Shown in pieces: positions 8,308 to 18,599 of a stretch of 64,000 bases of DNA. The stretch spans positions 930,001-994,000 of the forward strand of contig JAHLKI010000004.1 of assembly GCA_025602905.1 (NCBI GenBank), given 5' to 3'. This DNA is from Phlyctochytrium arcticum. Lineage: Eukaryota; Chytridiomycota; Chytridiomycetes; Chytridiales; Chytridiaceae. The position numbers were made by a program, and so were the translations under genes. The notes under the pieces are model-generated. The model searched no databases and was not told where the DNA came from. It worked only from the letters and a program-made list of their open reading frames with translations. How positions within the stretch are numbered: the first letter of the stretch is position 1; each line of letters opens with the position of its first letter.

Positions 8308-10308
8308 TCATTCAATTTCATTGGCGTTATCGTCATTCGCCTCCGGCTCGGACTCTGACAAGTACTGTGAGGCATCAGCCAGCGAAGTACCTGAAACAAC
8401 GTCGTGGTTTGTCTTGATGTAAACCAGCTTCTCGACCCGTTCATTAGTAAGGGAATTCCGCAACTTCGAGTGAATGAAGCCCATGGTCGAAAAGTTGCGC
8501 TCAGATGCGGCGCTTGACGTGGCCATGGAGAATAATATAAGAGCAACGATTTGAAGAGCTGGCCAGGAACTCCCATGTACTTGCCAGTATTTAACTATTG
8601 ATTGGCGCTTCTCGGCAAGCATTCTGTACCGCATAGAGTTTGTTGTCTTGTCTTCCTGTGCGGCGATCACAAAATCAGTATATTCAAGATACAGCGTTTC
8701 GCGGCGCTTGTCATCCACCGGGGTAACATCGTCCACAGGAATATTCAGCAGGCTCTGCTCGACCATTCTCTTGTAGGCATGATCAAGTGTCGCACCTATG
8801 TATCGCGGATCGAGCATGTAAGCAATGCCGTGACCAACCCCGTACATAAACTTAAATCGTTGCATGACGATGTTCAAGAGATAGGCAGATTCCGCTGCGT
8901 TGATGGTTCCATTGGGGACCAATGCCTGGTACTGTGCCGGGAGACCCAAGAAGTCAGGATAAATATCACTGATGGGGCAAGAATCAGATTGATATTTGAC
9001 TATGAGCCGGTCAACTGGATGAAGCAGAGCCAAACCCTTCTCCAGCTTTGTCCTAAAGCTGTCGCTTGTAACAATATCCTTGATAATTGTTCGTTGCGCA
9101 ATATCAGTAGCATTGCCTGACAGAAACCCCCGCTCACAAACAATAATGTTCAACAGATGCTGTGACCTGAGAACAGTCTCCAGGCATTTCTGCAATGATC
9201 CCCATCTGGTTGGTGCTGGTAGGGCAAGCCGGCACAGATTTTCCGGCTTTTGAAGGAGGGATAACTTGGTTTTAATCGCATGGTGATTGTTGAAGAACTT
9301 CACAACTTGCTTCACTTCATTAACAAAAATTTGCAAATGCTCCAAAGGATAACCGTCTGGGAAGGTCGGTTCGGTAGATCCTCCTTTCTTGGTCTTGGTG
9401 GCGGCAAAGATGTCTTTCGCCAAAAGATGTAAGCCGTGTGAAGTGCAGCCCTGGAAGAAAAGTGAGGGGAATTCAGTTTTCAGAAGCTCCCAAGCCTTTT
9501 TGTTTGCTGCTGTATTGTCCGTGACAGCTCCGACAATATTGATTTTGTGCTTTTTGATGATCCGGCTGATATCTTGCGCAATCCATTCACCTGTATGCCC
9601 CTGCTGACCTGTGGCAACCGCTTCAAGAAACAATCACTTCTGGGATGGGAGAGTTGCCATGTAATTCACGATCGGCTCCTGGTTAATGTTGGACCACGCA
9701 TCTGATATGAGACATGCGTTCAGCGCATTATTTTGCAAAAAGTTGTCGGACTTCGCCCTCACAGTCTCGTAGCAGGTGTCGAGCAGTTTTCCACTGAGCT
9801 GCCTTCTGTTCGGGAGATCTTCGTCGGGACTCAATAGTTTGAGCGCCTCTTTGAGATGTTGCTCTTCCACCCTCTGGAAAGCATTTCCAGTGACATAATA
9901 ATGCATCGCAAAGAGCTCTTGGAACTTGGTACGGGTTGAGGCTGGAACCTTCGGCAGTAAGAAAGATCCCATTACTCGCTGACTTTTAGAGGCTAGTGGG
10001 CTGGAGGACGGGCCAGAGGTGGACGTTTTGGACTTCTTGGCAAACGGCTCGACCCAAGAAGGCTTCTCGGCCATAGCATTCAGAGCAACCTTGAACGGAG
10101 GACACCTCCTCATCATGTGAGCCGCAGCATTCTCCGATTTGTGATGGGTGGCAACAGTCTCTTTACAATGTTTGCAAACTATGTACTTCTTGGTGTGAGG
10201 CTCTACATCGTCTGTAAAATCCGCCCAGAATCCACCCACAGTCCGTCCTCTCTTTTGTGGAGCAGCAGGTGTCATCGGAACATGACTGTTGTCGTTGGGG
10301 TCAGTCAT
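8308..10308 (-). pseudogene. hAT-1 transposase with one in-frame TGA
   Basis: About 666 codons in a single frame, interrupted only by TGA at 9634-9636. The N-terminal part (10308 to 9637) has a BED-type zinc finger (W near residue 28, CKHC, later H and C). Catalytic residues of the hAT RNase H-like fold are visible: D in ISDAWSN, D in AVTDNTAANK and E in SAASERNFSTMG. The C-terminal dimerisation segment is typical (HSKLRNSLTNERVEKLVYIK). The protein would cut and rejoin the element ends. Apart from the stop, which sits between PSQK and LFLEAVATG, no damage is seen, so either the stop is recent or it is read through. Confidence 0.88.
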
Positions 10309-10534
10309 GCTTGGTTGGTAGGGTGTTCGAAGTGAAAGTGAATTGATCCTAAAACTTCACAGATCATCCGATCTGGGTCAATTCAAAAATTTCATAGATC
10401 TGGGATGAGTCCCGGATGACTCATTAACTCAATGTCGTATGTAAGGAGATTTAAACCCAAATCTGGTGGAGCCGGAAGACTTGGGTTTTTTAAAAAACCC
10501 AATAAAACCCAGACGTGCCACCACTGCTAACGAG

Positions 10535-12010
10535 TTTGCAGAGCACGTGTTGGCGAATGTCTTGAAGGAAGCAGCTTGCGGCCGACGGACTGAGTTGACA
10601 CACGATCAAGTTTTACGGGCCCCGTACTTCATGACACATCCCCTGGGCGCGGTACCAAAACCCAAGGATCCTCTGGAAAAACGGATTATCCATGACCATT
10701 CCTACCCAAAAGGGGAAACCATCAACGACGGCATTCAACGAGCGGTGTTTGGGGACTGCCATATGGATCGATTAGACCACCTCGTGGAGCATATGCTGTA
10801 GTACGCACGACTCGGCATTCCAATGTCGCTGTGGAAGGTGGACACCACAGCCGCCTACCGGGTACAGCCTAGTCGACCGGCGGATCAACCATTGCAAGGG
10901 CTGTACTGGAAGTTGAAGTACTGGATCGATCATTGTACGGTATTCGGGAACCGAGGCGCGGGCTTTTATTGTTGCGGGATAGGGGACCTAGTTTGCTGGA
11001 TTCTCGTGGAGAAAGCGGGCTTAGGGAATGCCTACCATTATGTCGATGATTTCTTTGGAATATGCCCCACCGCCCAGCTTCCCGCCGTTCGGAGTCAGAT
11101 TTATCGCGTTATGCATGACATTATTGGCCTACCTATGAAACCGGACCGGGATCCTTTTGGCACCGAGATTGAAATCCTGGGGGTGACGGTGTGCACAGAA
11201 ACATTGGCTATGCGCCTCAGTCCGGAGCGTCGCGCGCGCTTATTGCAGGACCTACTGGCTGTTCAGGGTCTTGAACACATCCCCTCACCTCAACTACGCT
11301 CACTGACTGGCTTACTGACTTGGGCATGTCAATTGTTGCCGCAATCGAGGGTATTCCTGTCTGAACTATGGAAGCTGGTTGGCGTCGCGAACACCACGAG
11401 ACGACAGACCCTGCGACTCACTGACCGAGCGAAGCACGACCTCCAATGGCATTACAAAACTTATTTACAGTGGTCCGGCGTTTGCGTATTGGACGAAGTG
11501 AACTGGCAAACGTTGAGGCACTTTGGTATTACCAGCGATTCTGGGCAGCTGGGCTTTGGGATCATTACGGACACACATTTCATACACGACGTCTGGTGCC
11601 CCGGATGTTACGCGGCGGCCCCGGCGGGTGCGTCCTCCACTTTGTTCGAAATGGCAGCAGTGGCTATTGGCGTGGCCACTCTCGGGCAACAACCCTCTGG
11701 TCAACGCGTGCTCTGGATAACTGACAATCGTGCGAATGTCGAGATTTTCGCAGCGGGTTGCAGCAAACACACCCTTTTGATGGATTTAGTTCGCTTCATC
11801 GTTTCCACCTCCATCCGCTTTGAGTTCGACATTCGGCTAATCTGTGCACCACGGGAACATTTACCACTGTCGGATGCCTTAACCCGCGGAAACGTTGCGG
11901 ATTTTGTCAAGGCGCAGCCATGGAAAACCCGGATGGTTGCTGCCTTACCTGCCTGCTTGTCGCCCTCGCCGCTGGGACTGGCTTTCTTGGGTTTACACTC
12001 AAGACACTGA
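10535..12010 (+). pseudogene. DIRS-like Pol, 3' part: reverse transcriptase and RNase H
   Basis: This continues the pol frame after hAT-1. RT motifs include HPLGAVPKPKD, RIIHDHSYP, KVDTTAAYR and the catalytic YVDD (AYHYVDDFFG near 11033). The RNase H part shows SDSGQLGFG, SSTLFEMAAV (E), ITDNRANV (D) and the C-terminal LSDALTRGN. An in-frame TAG at 10799-10801 splits the RT between VEHML and YARLGIP; the frame is otherwise open to 12010. The 3' end overlaps the recombinase gene in another frame, as in other DIRS elements. Confidence 0.88.
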
Positions 12011-12963
12011 CATGCGCCGACACGACTGCGCCGTTGCCTACCTTTCCCGTATCTCACACATATACTGGTGTAGTTCAACGTTATGTCAGGCTTGCTACTC
12101 GCTTTCATTGGACCAACCCTGATGGTTCTTTCTTTCCTATGTCTTTGGTTAACATTTCTCATTGGCTCTCGTATCACACTTCCGCGCCAGCTGGCTCTCA
12201 AGTTCTCGCCTCTTCTTTGTATTCTTACCTTTCGGCACTCAAGGACCACCACACTTCCCTGGGCTTCGATTGGTCATCGGTGCGGCAAAATCCTCAGTTC
12301 ACACGTGCTCTACGACAGTTTTCCCGTCGGCAGATTCGGCGGCCCACGACCCAAGCGCAGGAGGTCTCACTGGAGGATCTGCATATATTTTTTTCTCGTT
12401 CTTTGCCTCAAAATCTTTTCGATCAAGTATATCGCGCAATCGCTGCCACCGCCTTTTGGGGCCTTGCTAGACTTCGTGAAGTCGTGACTGATGGATCTCC
12501 TGATATGCTTCCCGAGGTTCTATTCCGTTCACACGTCTCTCGTATCGCCTCACCGCTTGTGAACGGGGTTGCGCACGGTTACGCAATCCTTCTACCTCGG
12601 CCCAAGATCACCACTACGTACGCGCAATATTTAGTATTATGCCCCGTCAACGATATGTCCTGCCCCGTGCGTGCCCTGGATGCGGTCGCTTCTTCTCTTC
12701 CAAACATTCAACATCTGTGACATCTACCTGACAACACTTTGCCTACACGTCAATCATTTTCGATTTTTTGGGAGCGCGCCGGCCTCACCCCATTTGGTGC
12801 GTCAAGCTTCCGCGCCGGTGGCGCTACGCTACTGGCACTTCAAGGCAACTCACCGATGGTCATTCAACGTTGGGGACGATGGTCCTCGGACGCATTTGAA
12901 CGGTACATACGCACGCACCCGACCATTATGTTAGCCCTACGGATCCACCAACACCACTCGTGA
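11920..12963 (+). pseudogene. DIRS-like tyrosine recombinase with one in-frame TGA
   Basis: This integrase replaces the DDE integrase in DIRS elements by recombining a circular cDNA into the genome. An N-terminal SAM-like region (YVRLATRFHW, LSYHTSAPAGSQ) is followed by the first catalytic Arg in FWGLARLREV. An in-frame TGA at 12718-12720 follows PNIQHL. The C-terminal catalytic part resumes in the same frame (PTRQSFSIFWERAGLTPFG). It holds the second Arg (SSFRAGGATLL, with Ser in place of the usual His three residues before), GRWSSDAFERY with the Tyr nucleophile, and ends at 12963. Confidence 0.85.
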
Positions 12964-13441
12964 ACGTGCCCTGTTCTTGTCGCACCTGGCTTCTGGTCAC
13001 CTTGCTTCTTCTGTTGGCTTCACCCTTTTCTTTTACCCGGCCTTTTGCCCGGTGTCTGTTGATTATGCTTCTTTATATTTCTCTCAATATACGCGTCTTT
13101 TGCGCCTTTTCTTCTTTCTTTTGTTGTTATTGCGTGGTTGTCTTGATTCTTTGCCGGCCTTTGGTGCCCCGTACGCCTCTTGCGTACGGCTTTGGATTCC
13201 CGGCCTCTTGCCAGTGCATGCCTCACGCTCTTTTGCGCCTCGCACCTCTTGTGCTTTATCTCGCCTTTGCGTCCCGCACCTTTCGTGCTTCATCTCGTCT
13301 CGCACCGTTTGTGCTCCACTTGCTCACCTTCCATTGACCTAGGTCCAACACCACGCCTCTCTCCCTGTCACCCTCACCCTCCTTCGTTGCCTACGGTTGG
13401 CCCACTTTGTCTTCCAGTCTCAACCGGCCGGTTTCACCTCA
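12964..13441. other. pyrimidine-rich 3' non-coding region of DIRS-1
   Basis: About 480 bp after the recombinase stop is strongly C/T-biased on the plus strand, with repeated short words such as cgcacct.t.gtgct and tttgcgcctt. Open frames here have low-complexity Leu/Phe/Ser translations and look like chance. It is probably the 3' non-coding end of the DIRS-like element. Confidence 0.5.
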
Positions 13442-13549
13442 GATCACCGTAGAACTCCGGCAGAGGTGTATTATACAGTGTCATGTACTTCAGCAATATA
13501 CCCACGCGGCTTAGCCCGCGCATATCTGTTGCACAGTGCCGACAGGGCG
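13442..13549 (+). repeat. 108-bp direct repeat, copy 1
   Basis: The copy begins gatcaccgtagaactccgg and is repeated at 13878-13985 with about five differences, all in the last 30 bases. The two copies are 436 bp apart. They could be split direct repeats at the DIRS 3' end or the LTRs of a very small LTR element (TRIM-like, about 544 bp). I could not fix target duplications for either view. Confidence 0.75.
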
Positions 13550-13877
13550 TCTGGGCAGGGGAGAAACCAATGTACTGTACACCTAAGCGGACGACGCGAA
13601 CGATCAAGTACAGCGCAAGCGATCGCAGAAGGCAGCTGACGAGGAGCTTAGGACTTTGGGTTTCTGAATGCCCCGACCAGGACGCGCACGTGACTTTGTC
13701 AACCCTAGCCAACATCTGGCGTTTTTTTTCTCCCCAACTGAGTCTATGGTGTCTTCACTCTCTTCAGTTTTCTTCTCTCATTGCTCTCAGACACCGAGAA
13801 AACTTCTACCCACTTCTGTTCATCGCTACCGACCCACCCTCACCTTATGTAGATTAGCATGGTGGCATTGTAGGCTG

Positions 13878-13985
13878 GATCACCGTAGAACTCCGGCAGA
13901 GGTGTATTATACAGTGTCATGTACTTCAGCAATATACCCACGCGGCTTAGCCCGCGCATATCCGCTGCACGGCGCCAACAGGGCG
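13878..13985 (+). repeat. 108-bp direct repeat, copy 2
   Basis: Second copy of the 13442 repeat. The sequence between the copies (13550-13877) is non-coding. It contains the palindromic tgtactgtaca near 13570 and a C/T-rich stretch with a run of eight T near 13723. Confidence 0.75.
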
Positions 13986-14109
13986 GGAAATGCCAGGTCC
14001 ATTGGAAAGTGACGGTATGAGTAACGTTGTGAGTCATCAGAAAAAGGGCCTTTTAAGGCGTAGCCACAAAAATGGCACGGTGACTGTACGTGATTTAGTT
14101 AAGGATTTT

Positions 14110-14430
14110 GGGCCAGCGTAATTTTGGCGGACAACACTTTGGGGTAAACCCTCAGCATTATCCTGGGGCCTGTGCTGCGCGACAAACCAACAGTGCTGAG
14201 GGTTGTAGCAGAAACAGGCAAAGCGATATGTAGTGCATTGAGGAAGATTTTGAAATACAGGCAAATAACTATCATTTTTCTTTCCATCTCAGGGGTAACT
14301 TTTGGTCTCCCTTTCGCGCCTGGCATCTATTAGCTACCATTTGAACCTACCAGGCCGCAAAATATTGTTTTACTTCATGCAATGCTTGTATTACTAGAAC
14401 TATTGAACTCTCCATTGCAAGCCTGACATG
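14110..14430 (+). repeat. R1 repeat, right copy, part A
   Basis: This matches 306-631 in order: accctcagcattatc, gcgacaaaccaacagtgctg, aaagcgatatg, ttgaggaagat, caaataactatcatt and ttgaactc. It is interrupted by Tc1-1 at the TA at 14431, directly after gcaagcctgacatg. Confidence 0.6.
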
Positions 14431-14733
14431 TACAGTGACTACCAAAACTGTCTCAATGTTTTGTAAATTTTGAAGTATGCATGAATTTCTCTAGAAGTAC
14501 CTTGTAAAATTGGGGTCTTGCTTAGACCAAAAGTGTTGTGCAATATCAGAGGAAGATGTTTGATCAATAGTATTTTATGTGATATGCAAATTTCAGGGAG
14601 CAGGGGCCATGTGTAGGTGGGTTGGTCATTGAGACAGTTTTGGAGCGCCTGCCCAAGATGTGCACGTTTTGCCATTGGCATGCAAAAACAAATGCCACGT
14701 GAGATCACATGACGTGGCTTGGCCCCGCAGGAG

Positions 14734-14741
14734 TATTTAAA
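14734..14741 (+). promoter_or_regulatory. TATA-like box of Tc1-1 transposase
   Basis: The tatttaaa motif sits about 46 bp before the preferred ATG at 14787, with a C/T-rich stretch (ccctcactttctccctcttc) between them, as is common at fungal transcription starts. Confidence 0.4.
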
Positions 14742-14786
14742 CGCGCCCTGCCCTCACTTTCTCCCTCTTCATCTTTTTCCACCACC

Positions 14787-15803
14787 ATGAGACCAATTTC
14801 TCCAGACGCCAAAAACAGCATCCTGGTTCAGCTTTCCCATGGCCATTCTGCCCGACAAATTGCCTCTTCCCTGGGGATAGGCCATGCCACGGTGTCCCGC
14901 GTCAAGTCACAACAACTTCCGGATCTGCCTTCATTGTTGGGGGGACGCCCAAAGCTCTTGACACCTCGTACTATTTCTCGAGCTGTTTCTCTCATTACAT
15001 CTGGTGAAGCTGAAACGGCCCCCAAAGTTGCTCAAGTTCTTCAGGATGTTACCAACAAGGCTATTTCACCTTCAACAGTTCGTCGGGGGCTGAAGCAGGC
15101 CGGTTTGAAGGCGGCAGTGAAGCAGAAAAAGGCTCGACTTTTACCTCGTCACAGGAAGGCAAGGATGGATTGGGCTGTTGCACACAAAAATTGGACTGTG
15201 GATGATTGGAAGCGTGTTGTCTGGTCTGACGAGACTAAAATCAATCGCCTTGGGTCGGATGGTCGCAGTTGGGTGTGGAAGAAGAAGGGGGAGGGGCTTA
15301 ATGATCGCACGGTCGAAGGAACACTGAAGTTTGGAGGTGGTTCAGTGATGGTTTGGGGTTGTATGACATGGGATAGGCCCGGCTACGCCGCAAAGATTGA
15401 TGGACGGATGGATGCCCAACTATACTGTGAAATTTTGGAGGACGATTTGCTGGCTAGTCTGGATTTTTACGACATTTCTCCTGCGGACATTGAATTTCAG
15501 CAAGACAACAACCCCAAACATACTAGTAGACTTGCAAGGAGTTGGTTCCAAAGGCACAACATTCCACTCATGTGGTGGCCAGCCCAAAGCCCTGACCTCA
15601 ATCCAATCGAACATCTCTGGTCCCACTTGAAAAAACAACTGGCAAAACACCCCAACCCACCCACTTCTATTCACGAACTCTGGGAACGTATTCAGACCAA
15701 GTGGGACGCCATACCCGCTGCAGTCTGTCGGAACCTGATTGAAAGCATGCCCAGGAGGGTTGAAGCTGTTCTCAAAGCACAAGGAGGGTACACAAAGTAC
15801 TGA
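14787..15803 (+). CDS. Tc1-family transposase, DD34E
   Basis: A 338-residue transposase acting by cut-and-paste on its own TIRs at TA sites. An N-terminal helix-turn-helix (SARQIASSLGIGHATVSRVK) is followed by a second HTH region (SRAVSLITSGEAETAP, ISPSTVRRGLKQAGLKA). The DDE catalytic core has D in VVWSDETKIN, D in FQQDNNPKHTS and E in SPDLNPIEHLW, with exactly 34 residues between the second D and E. The C-terminus (ESMPRRVEAVLKA..GYTKY) is the normal Tc1 ending. ATG 14787 (MRPISPDAK) is chosen over an upstream in-frame ATG at 14709 because the second Tc1 copy starts with MRPLSPDTK. No defect is seen. Confidence 0.93.
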   Translation: MRPISPDAKNSILVQLSHGHSARQIASSLGIGHATVSRVKSQQLPDLPSLLGGRPKLLTPRTISRAVSLITSGEAETAPKVAQVLQDVTNKAISPSTVRRGLKQAGLKAAVKQKKARLLPRHRKARMDWAVAHKNWTVDDWKRVVWSDETKINRLGSDGRSWVWKKKGEGLNDRTVEGTLKFGGGSVMVWGCMTWDRPGYAAKIDGRMDAQLYCEILEDDLLASLDFYDISPADIEFQQDNNPKHTSRLARSWFQRHNIPLMWWPAQSPDLNPIEHLWSHLKKQLAKHPNPPTSIHELWERIQTKWDAIPAAVCRNLIESMPRRVEAVLKAQGGYTKY

Positions 15804-16039
15804 TTTTGACAAAATTCGAGGTAGGCTCCAAAATTGTCTCAATGACACCCACCCACTCTAAAATATATTCTCAGCTCAGGACATTCTCTAGTGGTTAGAC
15901 ATTATAACACGAATTGTTTTTACATATTTCTTGTCGTTTTGTTATTATACATGACCATCATCTTCCTAATTACATTTGCTAAAACATGCACATGTAGGCA
16001 AAAAGAGCAAACATTGAGACAGTTTTGGTAGTCACTGTA

Positions 16040-16131
16040 AAATGCTGTCAACTATCGTTTTATTTCTTGCATTCTCTGCTTGTAACATGAACTTTTGAAC
16101 TCTCCCTTGCGCACCTGGCCTCCATTACTGT
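16040..16131 (+). repeat. R1 repeat, right copy, part B
   Basis: This short stretch (aatgctgtcaactatcg, ttgcattctctgcttgtaac, ttttgaactctc) is collinear with 5975-6080. It lies between Tc1-1 and the pogo element. Confidence 0.55.
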
Positions 16132-16132
16132 A

Positions 16133-16264
16133 GGTAATCGTGCCCAAGGATCTGGTGGCGCAGCCACCGACGTGTTTCGCAATTCTCGCTACAGGCCCTC
16201 ACTCTGCAAGTGAGTGCCTGCCACCCAAACAATATTTTGCGCAGTACCAAATTTTGGTGGGTTT
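16133..16264 (+). repeat. pogo-like terminal inverted repeat, left
   Basis: About 130 bp, an imperfect reverse complement of 19111-19245 with several mismatches and small gaps. This is much longer than a usual pogo TIR, so only the outer part may be the functional site. Confidence 0.75.
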
Positions 16265-16458
16265 TGAAATTTTTGAGAATTGACAATCCGTCCCATACAC
16301 AAAAGCTCATGCCCTGTGCAGGACCTGGCCGAAGAACTATATGCCCTGGCAACATAGGCCGACCCAAAATAGACAACAGTTAGTGGGCAGGTTATACTCT
16401 AGGGCAATCTGGCGTTAAATATATATTGTGGTAAAAAAAGTTGGTGAAAATGCAAAGT

Positions 16459-16764
16459 TTAGGACGGGGTGATAGTGTTTGATAGGTCAGCAAGAGCTCT
16501 TCGTTTGGCTGCAATCTTGGCTTCTCTACGCTCGTCAGCCGCCCTCTTTTTCTCGGCCGCCGCCGCCTTCTTTAACGCCATTTCAGCCTTCTTCTGTGCC
16601 GCCAGAACCTCATCTGCAGCCTTCTTTGCCGCCCTGGCCACTTTTCTCGCCTCTATCGCTTGTCGCTCTCGCAGGGCATCAGCTTTCTTTTGTTCTGCCT
16701 GTGCCGCTTTTGCAACCAAACGTTGAGCGGCCTCCAACTCTTCATTGGCACGAACTGCAACCAT
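16459..16764 (-). CDS. Ala/Lys-rich coiled-coil segment, likely C-terminal tail of pogo transposase
   Basis: A 101-residue frame made almost entirely of A, K, E and R (KKAADEVLAAQKKAEMALKK), predicted as a long charged helix. It lies downstream of the DDE domain on the same strand, inside the same element. Fot1-type transposases often end in a coiled-coil tail, so it is probably a last exon rather than a separate gene. A possible intron (gtatgtg..tttttcag, about 16783-16840) precedes it. The join was not resolved, because a stop directly precedes the ATG at 16764. Confidence 0.45.
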   Translation of the reverse strand: MVAVRANEELEAAQRLVAKAAQAEQKKADALRERQAIEARKVARAAKKAADEVLAAQKKAEMALKKAAAAEKKRAADERREAKIAAKRRALADLSNTITPS

Positions 16765-17031
16765 TTAGCGAAGGTTGTCTGAAAAACGATACTGTTCAGA
16801 GTCGAATCACAAAAGATCTTGATAGCAGCGTACACATACCTGCATTCGGAATCCCTTCAAACGTGACGACTTGTCGTGATGCGCTTTTTGCTCTGCGAGC
16901 TTCCTAGGCCGCAGTTGTTTCGGCCAGAAGGCAGTTACTGAGCTCAGAGAAATAGTTTGCCATTCTTCTCTTTGACGGAGAGTTCATCATGCAATACACG
17001 TCAGAGTTTGGAAAGTGCTTGCCAGCTCGTC

Positions 17032-18510
17032 TCAGTTCACCAGAGGTTTTGGGAGGTTGCGGTCTTCCCCGGTGGGTGTGTCGTAACCGGGATCGTCCAA
17101 GTAGGAGTTGATGTGGTGACTACGATCCTCGACATACTCGGTCTCATTGGGAAGTCGGTTCAATACTACATCCGGGTTGAATGGCACAATAGCGGCCTTG
17201 CGAAATGCAGAACGTATGGTTGTATCCTTCAGGGCATTGTCCCGAATCCAGGGGAGGTATGTCAGGAACTCCATCTTATCGAAGTTTGTGCAACCAGTTC
17301 TTGTCGCATGCTCCACCGCCTTAGTGTGATACTTCCTGTATGGCTGAAATACTCCCACATCCAGCGGCTGGAGCAAGTGACTCAAGTGCGGCAAGAGTAG
17401 AAACGGTACAATCAGATTGGCGTCGCAATATTGTACGAATTCTCGGGTACATTGGGATCCGTATCCGTCCATGATCAGTAGCCGGTAAACTCCCTACGTC
17501 CGTTCCTCGGTCCACTTATTGAACAGTTTGAGCCAGCCGTAGGTTACCTGGTCATTGGTGTAGCCGGTTGGGGTCACCTGCAACTCGTAGTCGCCCGGCA
17601 AACCATCAAACCACCGGACTTGTTTGCGCACGCCTGGGAGAATGATGAGGGGAGGGAACTTGGCGCCGTCCGCAATGACCACTTCCACCAAGGTCACCGA
17701 CTCCCGACTGGTCCTTGATCCTAGGTAAATGGGCGCGGTGTGGGACCTAGTCACTACTTTCTGATCACGACCGATGCCAATACGGATGCCGGTCTTGTCA
17801 AAGTTGTATATATCACAAATTTGAATGTCCTTCTGTTCGATAACTCCCTTCAATCTACCAAACCATGCCCGTATGGCTGCAGGGTCGTGCGCGGTATTCC
17901 GACTGGCCTCCAGCGACAGTTGCTTTCTGATTTTGTACTCTGGATGGCGATTCAAAAACCGTCGTGTCCAGTGGAGACCGACTTTGAGCGAATCCTCGCC
18001 AGACCCACATCCTTCGTTCAATATTTGGTTCGCAGCATCTGTGACCATGCAAAAGAGGGCGACCGTTCCCATTACATCAAGCCTGTCCAAGTACAAGCAC
18101 AGCGCTTTCTCTTTGTCTTCATCCAGCTTACGCCCATTGGGTCGTCTCTCGTTCAATGTAGGTCTCCCGTTCCATCTCGCGAGCAAACATTGGTATGGCA
18201 ATTTGTATTTTTTGGCTGTCTGTTTGATATTTGGTTGCTCAAGACCACCTTCTACCAGTTTTTCTATCACTGATGCTATTCTTCTATTGATTTCGCTATT
18301 GGACTCTTTTTTGGGAGGAGTGGGATGCAGATTCGCGTCATCAGATTCGTCTTCTGACCCTGACAAAGATGCAATGGGACGGTTTTTTCGCTGTAGGATG
18401 GTTAATTGAACGGTCAAAAGACCGTGCATCAAAGCTAACATACACGAATGGGAAATGGAGTCATCAGCTCTTCTTCAGGTTCTTCCCATTCCAGATCTTG
18501 TTCGGGAAGA
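17032..18510 (-). pseudogene. pogo/Fot1-like transposase with one in-frame TAG
   Basis: The first exon encodes an acidic stretch (DLEWEEPEEELMTPFP). A 53-bp GT-AG intron (about 18391-18443) joins it to RKNRPIASL. Next comes a CENP-B/HTH_Tnp_Tc5-like region (LPYQCLLARWNGRPTLNERR, HWTRRFLNRHPEY). The DDE_1 domain has D in IYNFDKTGIRIG, D in LLIMDGYGSQ and D in HLLQPLDVGVFQPYR. An in-frame TAG at 17494-17496 lies just before the second D (ERT-stop-GVYRLLIMDG). No frameshift is seen on either side. The end at 17032 may continue into the coiled-coil segment through another intron. Confidence 0.82.
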
Positions 18511-18599
18511 TTGCTACCGGGCTATGGGGGTGTCGGTTAAATAGTTTAAAAAACGAGTCGTTCAATCAACGTACATGGGGAGGAAGGTGAAGTTCTAAT

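Larger units (their letters stand above)
7679..10526 (-). mobile_element. hAT DNA transposon (hAT-1)
   Basis: A 2848-bp element flanked by a perfect 8-bp target duplication ctaacgag (7671-7678 and 10527-10534), the length typical of hAT. The ends read cagggctg on the left and cagtggtg on the right (reverse complement). The subterminal sequences are also inverted relatives (aaacccaag..ttc..gg..cca, then tgggtttaaat). One transposase gene lies on the minus strand. About 630 bp of non-coding sequence on the left includes a tRNA-like stretch. Confidence 0.92.
6506..13990 (+). mobile_element. DIRS-like tyrosine-recombinase retrotransposon (DIRS-1), interrupted by hAT-1
   Basis: The element carries gag (6697-7278), a pol frame with DIRS-type RT and RNase H (about 6728-7678 joined to 10535-12010) and an overlapping tyrosine recombinase (11920-12963). 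A hAT transposon is inserted in pol at 7679-10526. The left limit rests on homology of 6506-6640 with 20336-20475. The right limit is not determined; a pair of 108-bp direct repeats at 13442 and 13878 may mark the 3' end. Two in-frame stops (10799 and 12718) make this copy defective. Confidence 0.8.
14433..16037 (+). mobile_element. Tc1/mariner transposon, apparently intact (Tc1-1)
   Basis: A 1605-bp element with TA duplications (14431-14432 and 16038-16039). It has perfect 29-bp terminal inverted repeats, beginning cagtgactaccaaaactgtc and continuing tcaatgttt. A second, inverted copy of the inner part of this site lies inside each end (14627-14647 and 15824-15846). One intact transposase gene with all catalytic residues fills the middle. 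It is inserted in the right R1 copy. This is the best candidate for an autonomous element in the window. Confidence 0.95.

Noticed and set aside
9634..9636. Selenocysteine or readthrough codon in the hAT-1 transposase
   Set aside because: Other elements in the window carry TAG and TAA at comparable places, so ordinary nonsense mutation is the simpler explanation.
12964..13452. Membrane protein gene suggested by Leu/Phe-rich frames
   Set aside because: The region is pyrimidine-biased, three overlapping frames all look hydrophobic, and it is repeated-word non-coding sequence next to the DIRS recombinase.
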